A stretch of 64,000 nt of DNA, taken from contig CAOLHI010001251.1 in assembly GCA_948474755.1 (NCBI GenBank), positions 62,001 through 126,000 on the forward strand, in the 5' to 3' direction. Each line of letters opens with the position of its first letter. Position 1 is the first letter of the stretch. A model generated the notes under the pieces. That model searched no databases, had not been told where the DNA came from, and saw only the letters and a list, made by a program, of their open reading frames with translations. The stretch is from Ctenosaura bakeri. Its lineage: Eukaryota; Chordata; Lepidosauria; Squamata; Iguanidae. A program made the translations under genes and the position numbers. Positions 38,401 to 50,400 of this stretch are shown here, piece by piece.

Positions 38401-41400
38401 CCTCTTACGGAGACAAGATGCCAAGTCAGATTGTCTCCTTGGTCAACTAGCACAAGCCATCTGCAAACTTCCAGTGAAGGACAAGCAAATCCTTGGTAGG
38501 GCTGGTTTATTTGGAAAAGTCATGCATCACTTCATTTAAATAGTTTTAAGAATATTAATTCTGCATACCGAAAGGTCCTTTAAGTATTCTGGAATACAAA
38601 GGGATGGGAAACAGATTTTACCCAAAGGCTTTCAGCAGTATGTTGTTTTGCTTAAAATTATGTTTAGCTTGCCTTTAAGAGTGGAACTCTTAACATTAAA
38701 AGAAACCAGAAAAAACAAATACAATTCAATAAAACCAATTCTAAATTTAAAAAAACACATAAAAATAAAAAAATGTTCAACCTCCCAAATAAGAAAGGAT
38801 TAGATAAAATGGGGGTGAGGTGGGGGTGTCTTTCAGGCTTTCCTGAAAATGTACAAAGGAGGATACTGATAAATCCTTGTAGGAAAGTGGGTCCAGAAAA
38901 GGCCCTCCCCATTGTACTGTTTGGCTGTTAGTGTATATGCTAACGATTGTGGTGTAGAGGTAGGAATTGGGGCTGGTAGGACTTGGGAGATCCAGGTTGA
39001 AGTTTCCACTTGAAACTCAATGGGTGACCTTGAGTCTCTCCTTATTTCTCAGCTTCACTTAATTTAGAAGGTTGCTGTGAGGATAAAGTGGGGAGGGGGA
39101 CAGCCATATGTAAGTGCTTTGAGATTGCCAGAGGAAAGGCAGTTTATAAATATAAATAATCAATAAACAATGTAACTAATACAGCATATACAATATTCAA
39201 GCTGGTTTTTTTTAGTGAAACCTAAGTCTCAGAATATTTTACCTCTAATCCCACAGTGAGAGAGCCAGCATGTTGTAGAAGCCTGTGTGAAGTAGTAGGT
39301 TGGGTGATTGTCTTGAATTCTGGAAGACCAGAGTTTGAATCCCTGCTCAGTCATGGAAACCCATTGGGTGATCTTGGGCAAGTCACACACTCTCAACCTC
39401 AGAGGAAAGCAATAGCAAACCTTTTCTGAATAAATCTTGCCAAGAAACCCCTAGAATAGGATCACCATAAGTTGGAGTGGACTTGAAGGCACACAACAAG
39501 AATGGGGACACATCTTCACCACAAGTATATTTGTGATTACCTCCAAGACTGCAATATATAATCATCAGCTCTCTTTACAGAATTTTGGTGGTCCAATCTA
39601 GAAGTCGTGTTCTTCAAGGATCTAGTGGGCATGTATCAAAGATGGGTCAATGTCAATCTTGCTTCTACCATTAAACACCTGAGATGTTTAGAGAGTGTGA
39701 ACCTAGGAGTGGACCCTCTTCAAGTTCTACAGATGCTTTATGAGGTAGGAGAAATTCTTGAACTCTTGAGGCATTATACAGGAGAGTTTCAACACTGCCT
39801 AAATGAAGGATTGATGAAATATTTGTTCTGTACCTCCTCTACAATTGCCTTTGTTTCCCTGTGATGAATTGGGAATGATACTCCAATGCTTTATAGCAGA
39901 GGTGGCTAACTGGAAACGCAGAAACCCCTCTGATCTTGGTTGTCCTGGATAGAGGAGGAGAAAGAAAGGGCTGTTAGGGGAAGAAGGCAATGGGAGGGAA
40001 GGAGTGAAAGAGGGAGCACCCTGCCTGTTACTAGCCTTGGACCCCAACAGATTACTATCGGAGTTTACTGCGGGTATGTATCAGAGCTTAGAAAACTTAC
40101 TATTTTGGCATATGGTTTCCAGAATCACCCAGCCAGCATGGACAGTGAAGTTATAGTTCAAAATAATGATGTTTCCAAGTTTTCAGGAATTACTTTGGAT
40201 GCCACATTTTTCCTAAAATTTGGACTCAAGGCAGTTTAGCAAAATTAAAACAGATACAAATAATAGATTAAAAACAGGAATATTTATTGCTAAAAAGTAA
40301 TTAAGCTATCTATAGAATTTAAAGCAATTCATAGCATATCCATTATGAAGGCAAGAAATAAAACCAATATAGCACATTATTAAAAGCTCTTTCCTAATAA
40401 AAAGTAACAGTGATACATGACTTAATTGCATATTTAGATTACTGTAATGTTCTGTATGTGAGGCTGCCTTTGAAGAGTTTTCAGAAACTTCATTTGGCCC
40501 AAAGAACTGCAACCAGATTGTTAACCGGACCTGGTTACATGGAGCATATAACTTCCTTGATACAACAACTCCACTGGCTGCCAGTTTGTGTCTGGCCACA
40601 TTTCAAAGTGTTGTCTATGACCTATAAAGGCCTATATGGCTTAGATCCAAGTTATCTGCCAAGACCATAGCTCCCCATATGAGCCAGCTGGGCCACAGAG
40701 ATCCTATGGAGAGACTCTTCTTTCAATCCCGCTACCCTCACAGGATCATTATTGGGGCCTTTTTGCTGGATGCCCCTGGGCAGTGGTACTCTTTCTGTAG
40801 GGGATGCAAGAAGCCCCTCCCCCGTTGTCCTTCTGTTAGTAGTCAAAGACATTTTATTCTGGTAGACCTTTGAAAGCTGAAGGTTTTTAAAGAAGTATCT
40901 TTTAAGAGTGTGTTGTACAGCTTTAAGACTGCTTGTTTAAAAACATTTTCAGTTATATATTTTGAACTATCTTAGCTCCATTCTTTGCTGATCTTTTGCA
41001 TGCTTTAACTGTATGGTACTTGCTTTAATTGGTAGGCTGCCTTGCATTCATCCCAGTTTTGGAACAAAGGTGGGGTATAAATTGGCTCATCAATCAAATT
41101 CCAAAAGTCTTCTGACATGCATTCCTGCTCTGGTACTCAGCAGAGTTGACCAGCCAGAATAAAAGCCAAATACCACACCTTCATGCCACCACAATTATGG
41201 GCAAGACTAGATCACAGAAACTTTGTTTCCTTTTGCCCGTTGCTAATTTGTTTGGCTGCAATATGAGGAAATCCATAAGCTGCCCATATAGACCTCACAT
41301 TTTTGTTCTTCTAAGTATGTGATCTGACATTCGCTGGGAAAAGTCTGCTTCTGATGGAAAGTGGTGTTAGTGGACCATCTTCACTGTCTCCTTAGAATTC

Positions 41401-44400
41401 CTTTGTGCAAGGAAGTCCATATGGTTATGAGTGTGGGACTGGGATTTTGAAGATCTGGCTTCTGTAAAATCATGAAACTCACTGAGTGGCTATAGGCCAG
41501 TCCCTCTGTCAGCCTGACCTCAAAGCAAAGAGCAAAGAAACAGCAGTGAGCAGAGCTATGTATGCTGCTTTATTATTGGAAGAAAAAGCAGGGTATACAT
41601 ATAACTAAGCCCATTTCTGCACTACACTGTTATAGTACTATTACTCCACATTCAACATCCTATGGAATTCTGTGGTTTGTAGTTACTGAGGCTGAAGAGC
41701 TCTCTGGCTGAGAATTCTAAAGGCCCCTCCCTAATCTGCAAGCCCCAGGATTCCATAGGAGGTTGAAAGTGGAATAATAGCACTATAACTGTGTAGTGTA
41801 GAAATGGCCTAAGAAATTAAAAAATTAAGCATGGGATAATTTTAAAATGAGGCAGTTTTTTTTAATGTTGGCTCACTGATTTTGTCTTCCATTTTACTGT
41901 TACTGCTGAGTAACATTTTGGACCAAGTTTCACATACACCCCGTAATCTTGTTTTAATCTTGTATTTATAAACACAGGTAAATTGCAAGACTGGCTTCAG
42001 AATCCAAGAAAGCAACTTTTACATTCCTGAAGTGAAAAGAATACTGTCTCCTCCAAGTATGGCTCATGTACGGAATGAGGATCAAGTAAGTAGTATGAGG
42101 ATCTTAGATTGTTCTTGCCTCAAGAAGTTAAGCACCCTGTGTTTTGATTCCTCAGATTCATGTTTATTCCACTGTACTCCAAATACTTTAGTGAAACTTT
42201 CTAAAATGCCATTTTCAACATCTCAAACTTTCCCCCACAAACAAAGCAAAAGTAAATATGAATATCCTTTGATTTGTATTGTGTTTGGATGAAGTGGTGG
42301 GATAGCAGGGGATGTTCATGCAACTTTCTAACCACTCAGAAACAAAGCTATTACAGTATTAGCAATTGGTCTAGCAAAAGGGGAATATTTAAACCATTTG
42401 ATCACTGAATGTGTTTCAAATTATTTTTTCTATGTTCTTTTGTACAACTTGGGAGCAGCTGATAAGAAGAGTTCATTCAAAAGGGAATGAATTACAAGTA
42501 AGGATTACATGCTTTATATTTTGTTATGCTTCAATTTTTTAGTGTCATTAACTGATTAGTTGTCTTGTCTTTCCATATTTGTCTCAACAAATAATATTTT
42601 CTTCTCTAATTTTTTTTTATTCCACCCTCTTTCCCTAAAAGTGTCTAGTATGTTATTTTCCCAGAAACATCTAGGTTAGGAACCACTATTTCTTACCTAT
42701 ATGTATTTTGGAATAACAAAAAAAAAAAAAAAACTAGATATTTGAATCTGAAGAAACATTCTCTCTTGTTCTCCTGGCTAAATGATGTCACTTACATCTA
42801 GCGTGGGACACCAGGATTCTACAGACTGTTTTCAGAGCACACAATGCAAGGCAGATATTTTGTGACCATCAGTACAAAAATGTTCTCAAGTACCTGTAAA
42901 GTGAAATACATTTATTCACAGTTCCCTGTGAAAATCTTAAAAGAAATTCACTGAAAACAGAAACAGAAGTGCTGTTGTGCATCAGAATCAAAACAAGGGC
43001 TGTACAATAAAATGCTGCAGTACTTTACTGTTGTTTATTACTGAGTTTATGGCTGAGGGTGCTGAAAAAGCTGTTCCTGCTCTAACGTGAGTCTTACTTA
43101 GTATACAAAGTTTATTTTAAAATATTTTTTAAAAAAACAAGCAGTCTGCATGCAAGTCAATAGAGCATGAGGCTTTTTCATGAGACTGAGTGCTTAGTTT
43201 GGCCTTTATTCCATCTCACTGCCCCCTCATCACCATTGGCATCTCAGACCATTGTCTTTATTGGCCTGTTTTCTATTGGCCTGCTTTCTATCAGCATCAG
43301 CAGGCATTTTTCCTAATTTTTTTTCATATTTCTGCAAAATTCTGAGTTCTGTCAAACTTTCTCATACTTGTTTTATCCATGGAACACATGAAACATATTA
43401 TGTTAACACCAAATGTTGGGGGACATTGTTACTTCTCAGCCCTGATTTTTAGTTATTAATCTAACACTGTAAATTACTACTTGTCATTTCAGCTTGCATT
43501 TGATGTACTCACTTTATTCCCCTGCATCTTTGACCTGGAAGATAAGATTTCTGTGCATAAACTTTACTGTTGGATTCAGCATAATACATGCATCAGAGTA
43601 AGTGCATAAGAAATTGCAAGGCATGACTGCAAAATGTATATGATAGCCTTGTGATCTAACATGTGTGTCCTTACAGGAAAACCGTGGTATAATCAGTGAG
43701 CTGCATGTCAGAAGACAACATATGATGCACGATACTTGGCAGTGTATAAGAAGTGTAACAGCAAACTGGTTTCAGCAGCCTCTTAAAGTAAGGCACCCAG
43801 TTTTATACCTCTAATTAAGTTGTGACTCACTTGAAATTCAAATGTAATATTTTACCAGCCAGCACATGCACACAGGACATTTTAAAGCTTTGGAACAGAC
43901 ACTCAGCTGAGAAGCAGCTAGCCTTATGGTTCATCATGGTGGGTGCTAGATCTTGGAGGTGCTGCCCCCTCCATGCCCTCAACCAGCTGTAAGATTTTGG
44001 GAGCTGTAGTCTAGAAGATCTGGCTAAAGACAGCACTTACTATTCGGGATCCACTTCACTAAGCAATTGTTCAGGCATAACCCTGCATGATAATTATGAT
44101 TAGCAGCATTATTACTAGCATTGCACACTACCTGTCAACAATACCTCCCTATAAATTGCTGCTGATTTAATTTTGAGGAAATGAAGTGCCATTAATTTTA
44201 GTTGGATTAGAGGTCAGAGTGGCAGAAGACGATCTAAATCTCCAAGTAAACCAGTCTTCTCTAAGCTGTATTTTCCAAGTGTGTTGGACTATCAATTTCA
44301 TTACATATCATTATGGGCACTACCTGAGATAATGACAGCTGAAGCCAACACACTGAGAGCATGCCAGCTTGGGAAAGTTTAAACTAAACATACAGATCAC

Positions 44401-47400
44401 AAACCAGGGAGTTTCCACAGCAACCTCCCCCATATACATCTACCCTGTGTTTCTGCATGATTGACAGTGTGCAGCCTCTTTTCCCTTTGTTATTATAAAT
44501 GCTGGTATACCTATGCTAAACAACTGTCTTGGAAAGTAGCACTTTGGTGGTATGTAATCTTACAGTTATTTACTGGCACCAGCAATTCATAATTCTCTTG
44601 ACAAATGAGTAGAAAAAAAGACATTTTAAGAGATGAGATGAGTGGTAGGAGCCAAATTTTGGTGCATCTTCTCTGTCCTTCATACGAACTTTCTCAAGGC
44701 AGGATTGACACTCCATTCTTACCGCAAACACAAGATAACACATACATGCTTCTCAGTGAGGTTTTAACAGTGAGTACAATGCAACCAGCTCACATAGGCT
44801 GTTGAGTAACAAAAGCTACTTTTGTGTGAGCAAAACAATTGATTCTCATTAACCAATATAAAGAAATGCAGTGATTTGCCATCCAATGTATGTGATGATC
44901 ACCAAGCTGTTTGAGAATTCAGTTAGGGATATTTTATACATGACTAAAAGAAAAAAAATTGGTGGTTTTCCTTAAAGCCACCTCTAGGCAGAATTAATGC
45001 TGGATATTCTTTATCGGAACTAAGAAGGCAAAACCTATCCCCATGGCAGTTTTTGGTCCCAAAAATGTGGTTTGAATGGCTAGAAAACCCTCTGGAGCCA
45101 GTTTAAGGTGGGCATTGAAGGTTATAAGTGAGAAGGTTCGCCCTCTGAAAGGTGAAAATCCAGATAAGCATTAAGCATTTTTAAAAAACTAAAAACCTAT
45201 CTTGTTTTGCAGTTGCTTTATTAATGGGAAAAAATTGCTATTCAATCGCCTTTTAATTCTGTTTTGATCACAATCTGTTAATATCAATTCTTTTGCGCAT
45301 GAATTCAAGCATAAAAGCTATGAGTAGAAAACAGCACAGCTTAAAGCAAAATCCTGAGTGCTATCCATTACCACCAACTCTAAGAATAAAAAGACAGTAA
45401 CCTGAAAGGGCCATGACAGAAAATCCATCTAGGGTCACATCAGGTATTATGAAAATCCTTCACAAAAAGCCATTCTTCCAAGGAACTGTCATAGACAATA
45501 AATAATTGCTTGAAGGCATTTGGTAACACTTTACACAATCTTTTAGGATATTTCTGCACAGGGTCCCCCCCCCCCGAAAAGACAAGAAAACTTGCACTGA
45601 TAAATCTACCAGCTCACTTCCTCAAAGTTGACCATCTAGATCCAAAGATGGAAATGTAGTCCCTCTCATGTGGGCATGACAGATGGATAATGAAATCAGA
45701 TGCAGTCCATTTCAACTGCTTGTCTGTATGACCTATTGTTAACCTAAGCGTTGCTTGCATTACCCCCACAACTTCTGCGGCTGGCTATTCCCAGGGATCT
45801 GGTTTAGCACTAGAATTGCTGAACAGAAAAGGGTAAAAATATCTGTGTTTTTATGCTCCAGAAGATATGCAAGTTTTCTGTACACTTGCGTATATGTTAT
45901 TTAAATGTTATGTTTAGTCCGCTCCTTGTCAGAGATGACTTCAGATCCATGGAACAAACTAATGCAGACAGAGAAAGGAACATCTTTTAGTTAATGCCCA
46001 GTCCTCATTTCAGTCTAACCTAGTTGTGGCGAAAGAGCTTAAGGCCCATCCAGGTCCAAAGGTGGAAGAACACATAAACTGGGATTGTAACTGGAAGCAG
46101 CAGGCTGTAGAAACACAGGCTGGTTGTACTTGTGCAGCCCTGAGGGAAGTTTTCATCTACGCTGGCTGAATAAAACAGGCCAGCTAAAGACAACAGAGGA
46201 ACAAGTACAGTCATTGTAGGCAGTGACAGAAACATTTTTCCTCCACCTGTAGTGATCTTTCATAAGAAGAAAATTTTCTAGGCCCGCTCAGGTTCTTCCT
46301 TCTGCTTCTCTTTGCCAATCATCCTTGCAGCCTGGGGGATCATATTAGGAATGCCGTCAGTGATAGGGTAGGCAATGCCCAGCTCTTCATTAATTAATTC
46401 ATTGGTGGATTCCTCATACCTAGTAAACACAACAAATATCAACAGGTTGGACTCTAATTTTTTTAAAGAATGCGATTAAAGAAAAATACTGGTAGAAAGA
46501 AGTGGACAAATCAGTAAAGTTTAATGCGGTATTGGCATTTACATTTCCTGCTCTATGAAAACCTTGCCCCCTTTTTTGTTCGTTTACTGTGTTTTACTTT
46601 GCATTTATCATTGTGTTGTGCTGAAATATTTTCAGGATGCATTCAAGGTTATACTCTCAATTATACAGAAGTGTAGGGTTCATTGTTGTTATGCATACAT
46701 GGAATATTCTTGAACACATGCATTACCTTCCTGTGGTTTGCACATCACACATAAAAATTGAACTGGGACACCTATCTTACCATTAGTAGTTTTCTCATAT
46801 CCAAAAAAGGTTTTGAGAAATCTTTGGATGTCAGTGTCTTACAACCCTTATGAGTGCGCCAGCTTCATTGTACATCTTACATTTTTAGGGAAGTGCATTT
46901 GATTCAGATGATTCCTAAAGTGATCCCAATTCAGACTGATTTCTTCCAGCTCTGAATCAACTCAGATTCAGTTCTGAAGTAGAACTAAATGATTTGGAAT
47001 GATTCAGATCCATCTAGAGGAGGAAGGAAAAGGTCGGAGTGTGTGTGCTTCCAATGTGCATATATAGGGAACATGTGAAGATAGTGTGTCGCAAGAGGAG
47101 AGGAATAGAACTAGGTTTTGCTTACTGACAGCTCTAACATACAATCTCCAGTAAAAAATATTACCAGCATCCTGCAATCAAAGTGCTTAAAGGAGGCAGT
47201 GTGTGAGTCACTTGAGTTATGTAGTCAATTGACTCCTACATCTCTTCATTCATTTGCTAGGCTTAGCTGTTAATAGCAGGTAACTGAAAGTTCTGTGTTG
47301 AGAAGCAATCTGTTTAGTCTCTGTGTGTTTTAGGTAGAGAAACTTATTGCTCAAGCCTGCCTCAGTTATTCCCAGATGTTGTTAGTTGTCTGATTTGCTT

Positions 47401-50400
47401 CTTCAGTGTGATTCATTCTTAAAAATCTTCTCTCTAGTTCTTAAGTCTCTGTGAGGGTATGTACTTTTCATCTGCTGACAGACAAATTATTTTAATTCCC
47501 CAAACACATGTACTAATATTATATTGCATCATTAATTCACATTGTGAAACAAATCAAACACAATTATGCTATTGCTCATTTGGGTGAACAAGCAGATGAC
47601 TAAATTCAATATCCATGACACTACTTCCCTAATTAAATTTACATCATTTACAGTTTTAACTACTGTCAAATTTACATCTGACCTTTAAATTATGAGGCAT
47701 CTCTGCAAACAAATGCATATGGTGTCTCTAGGAACAGAGGTGGCAGATTGGTTTGCCTTTGCCTCAGTAAAAATTGCAAGGGGCAGTGTTTTGGTGGTAG
47801 TGAGAACAAGCCTACTTTCCCCCATAGTATAATTTGTAACAGCTCAGAGTGGTGGTAGTGGGGAGCCTGTCTGCTTCTACGGACAGTAGAACTGAAGATC
47901 AGGAGCAGACAGAAGGCATCAGTAGCAACACCACCATGACAGAGACAGCCTCTGAGATAGAAAGCAGGTAATTTAAGTCACTTACAGAGAAAACACAGCA
48001 TGGTCTGGGACCATGTCTGAGGTGAGAGTGAATCCCAGGGATACTCTAACCTTTGCCCGTAGTTGGCAAATAAGCAGGAGTAAATTGTCAGAAGAGCCAG
48101 AACAGTACAGTGGTTTCAGTGTTGGGACTGTGGTTCTGGAGAACAGGGTTCAAATCCCTGTGCAGTTATGTAAACCCAGGAGGCAAAAGCAAATCCCCTC
48201 TGAACGAATCTGGTGAAGAAAATCCCATGGTATGTTCACCTTAGAGTCATCATAACTTGGAAATGACTTGAAGGCACAGACCAGCAACAAAGCTGTCAGA
48301 ACATTATAACACAGTTTGCTTCAAATCCTTCAAAAGGCAGCATGAAACAGCCTTGCAGAGGCAGAAAAGTTCCAGTAGCCAGGTAGCAGGGACAAGACCC
48401 ATAGAGCAGTGATAAACAGTGCTGAATCACCCAGCAGCAATAATTCAGTCTCTCCTCCTCACCAGGGGACTTAGCCTAGTAGCTATGGAAGAGATGCTAG
48501 TTTCCAGCACCAGTTCAGATCACCAAGTACCTTAAGAGCATTGTCGCCCAGATGACGGAAGTTTTTTAATCCATATTCTTTACTGTGGGAACATTAGCAT
48601 AGCGATTCAAAGCTGTTATTTATGTGGTGCTAGTGTTACGCTGCACAAGGATAAGCAAGGGTAAACACTTTGCTTTAAAATCATGACAGAAGGTGAGACT
48701 GCCTGGAAATAACTTGCTCATTGTTGATCGTTGTCAATAATTTGATCCTTTTTTAAAAAGAAAAGTTGCTAACAACCAGTAGTTCCTAAAGTGTGCTCAC
48801 TACAAACTAAATCCAAAAAGTAGAAAATGCTGAGAAGTCTCTTACATTTTTCTTTTTCTTTGACTAACCTTTCATTGACTCCCCTTTGTAAGTACAAGGG
48901 GTAAGAATTGTGTAGCCTTCCAGATGTTCCTGAGGCTCATTCACACTAAATTATAGTGCCATGATTCTGCTTTAACTGCCATGACTCCCTCCTAAGGAAT
49001 CTTGGGATTTGCAGTTTAGGGAGGGGCATTTAGAATTCTCAGCCAGAGAGCTCTAGTACCTCCCCAAACTACAAATCCAGGGACTCCACAGCATGCAGTC
49101 ATGGCAGCTTGAAGTGGAATCTCAGAAGTGTAATTGCGTTGTGTGAAAGGGTCCCTGGACTGCAACTCCCCACACCCATAGCCAGTGATGAATGCTGGGA
49201 CCAATTCGCCAATCTTCACCAATGTTAGGGGGGCACACAATTCCCACTCCTCTTCTTGTCCTTTTCAGAAAAGTGTCTTCCCTTTTCTATCAACATGTGA
49301 GGAAGGAAGAGGTATAAAAAGGTGCAAGAGTGGATTTGGAAAGAGTGCTGCTAGGAGGCAGAAGAACACGAGGAAGCTACAAATAGTGCCTGGGAAGAGT
49401 TTAGGGTTTTTTTTAATAATAATTTTATTAAATTTCAGAGATAAAAAAAGATTTTTTAACCTGAAATTTTACATGAATTGTTTCTGATCTTCCACTCTGA
49501 TCTGGTCTTCGTTTCTTGAAGTTCACTCCACTTATTACATTTATGTACCACAATACAATGTTTTTCTCAAACGTTTGAACATGCATTTCCCTCTCCCACA
49601 CAGTCATAATACAGTCATCCTCACTCAACAGTTCCCAGCTGTCACCCATTATTGGCTATTCTGCTTTTCTCTAATCGTTAAATCCTGAAGAGCTTGTTTT
49701 TTGAACTACAGTTCCCAGGATCCCCCTGCCAGCATGGCCCAGGATTCTGGGAACTGTAGTCCAAGAAACTTTCCAAGCTGTGTGGAAGAGATCTATAAAG
49801 GAGATAGCACTAATCGGGGGCTGGCTGGTAGTTAGGGAGTAACTGGAGTCTGTCCACGGCACCTCCTTTTGAGTTCAACAGTCAAGAATAAAAGAAGCAA
49901 CAACTAGGGTCATTTCCGCACTAGCCTGTTATAGCGCGATGGTTCCACTTTCAACCTCCTCTGGAATCCTGGGGTTTGCAGTTTCGGGAGGGGCCGACCG
50001 GCCCCTCCCGAAACTGCAAACCCCAGGATTCCAGAGGAGGTTGAAAGTGGAATCATCGCGCTATAACAGGCTAGTGCGGAAATGGCCTAGGAAAAGAAAC
50101 TGGGAAAGGTGCCTGGCTGGCAGGGTGGAAAGGACAGAGGAGGTTAAAAGGAGGCAACGTCGGCTGACCTGAGTGGCTTCTTGGACAAGGGACACACGAG
50201 GACCTCCAGCAGGCTGAGGTCGAAGGGCGGGCGGGTGTGTCGGCCTTGGCCGGCGGCCTTCCCCTCCTTCTCCGCCGCTGCCGTCGCACAGGCCGCCCGG
50301 GCACCGGAGGAGGCGGAGGGCAGCGCCGCCTCCCGCGATCCTTTCCACTGCGGAACGCGAAGGAAGAGGCGGCGGAGTCCCAGAGGCAGCGTCGACATGA

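Larger units (their letters stand above)
46420..50168. other. PYURF intron (within HERC-B intron 16)
   Basis: 3.7-kb intron between the two PYURF exons. It holds a Sauria SINE, an older MITE, a foldback repeat and a palindromic MITE; no other gene seen. Confidence 0.7.

Noticed and set aside
40410..40670. 86-codon plus-strand frame
   Set aside because: End of an L2 reverse transcriptase in an intron, not a gene.
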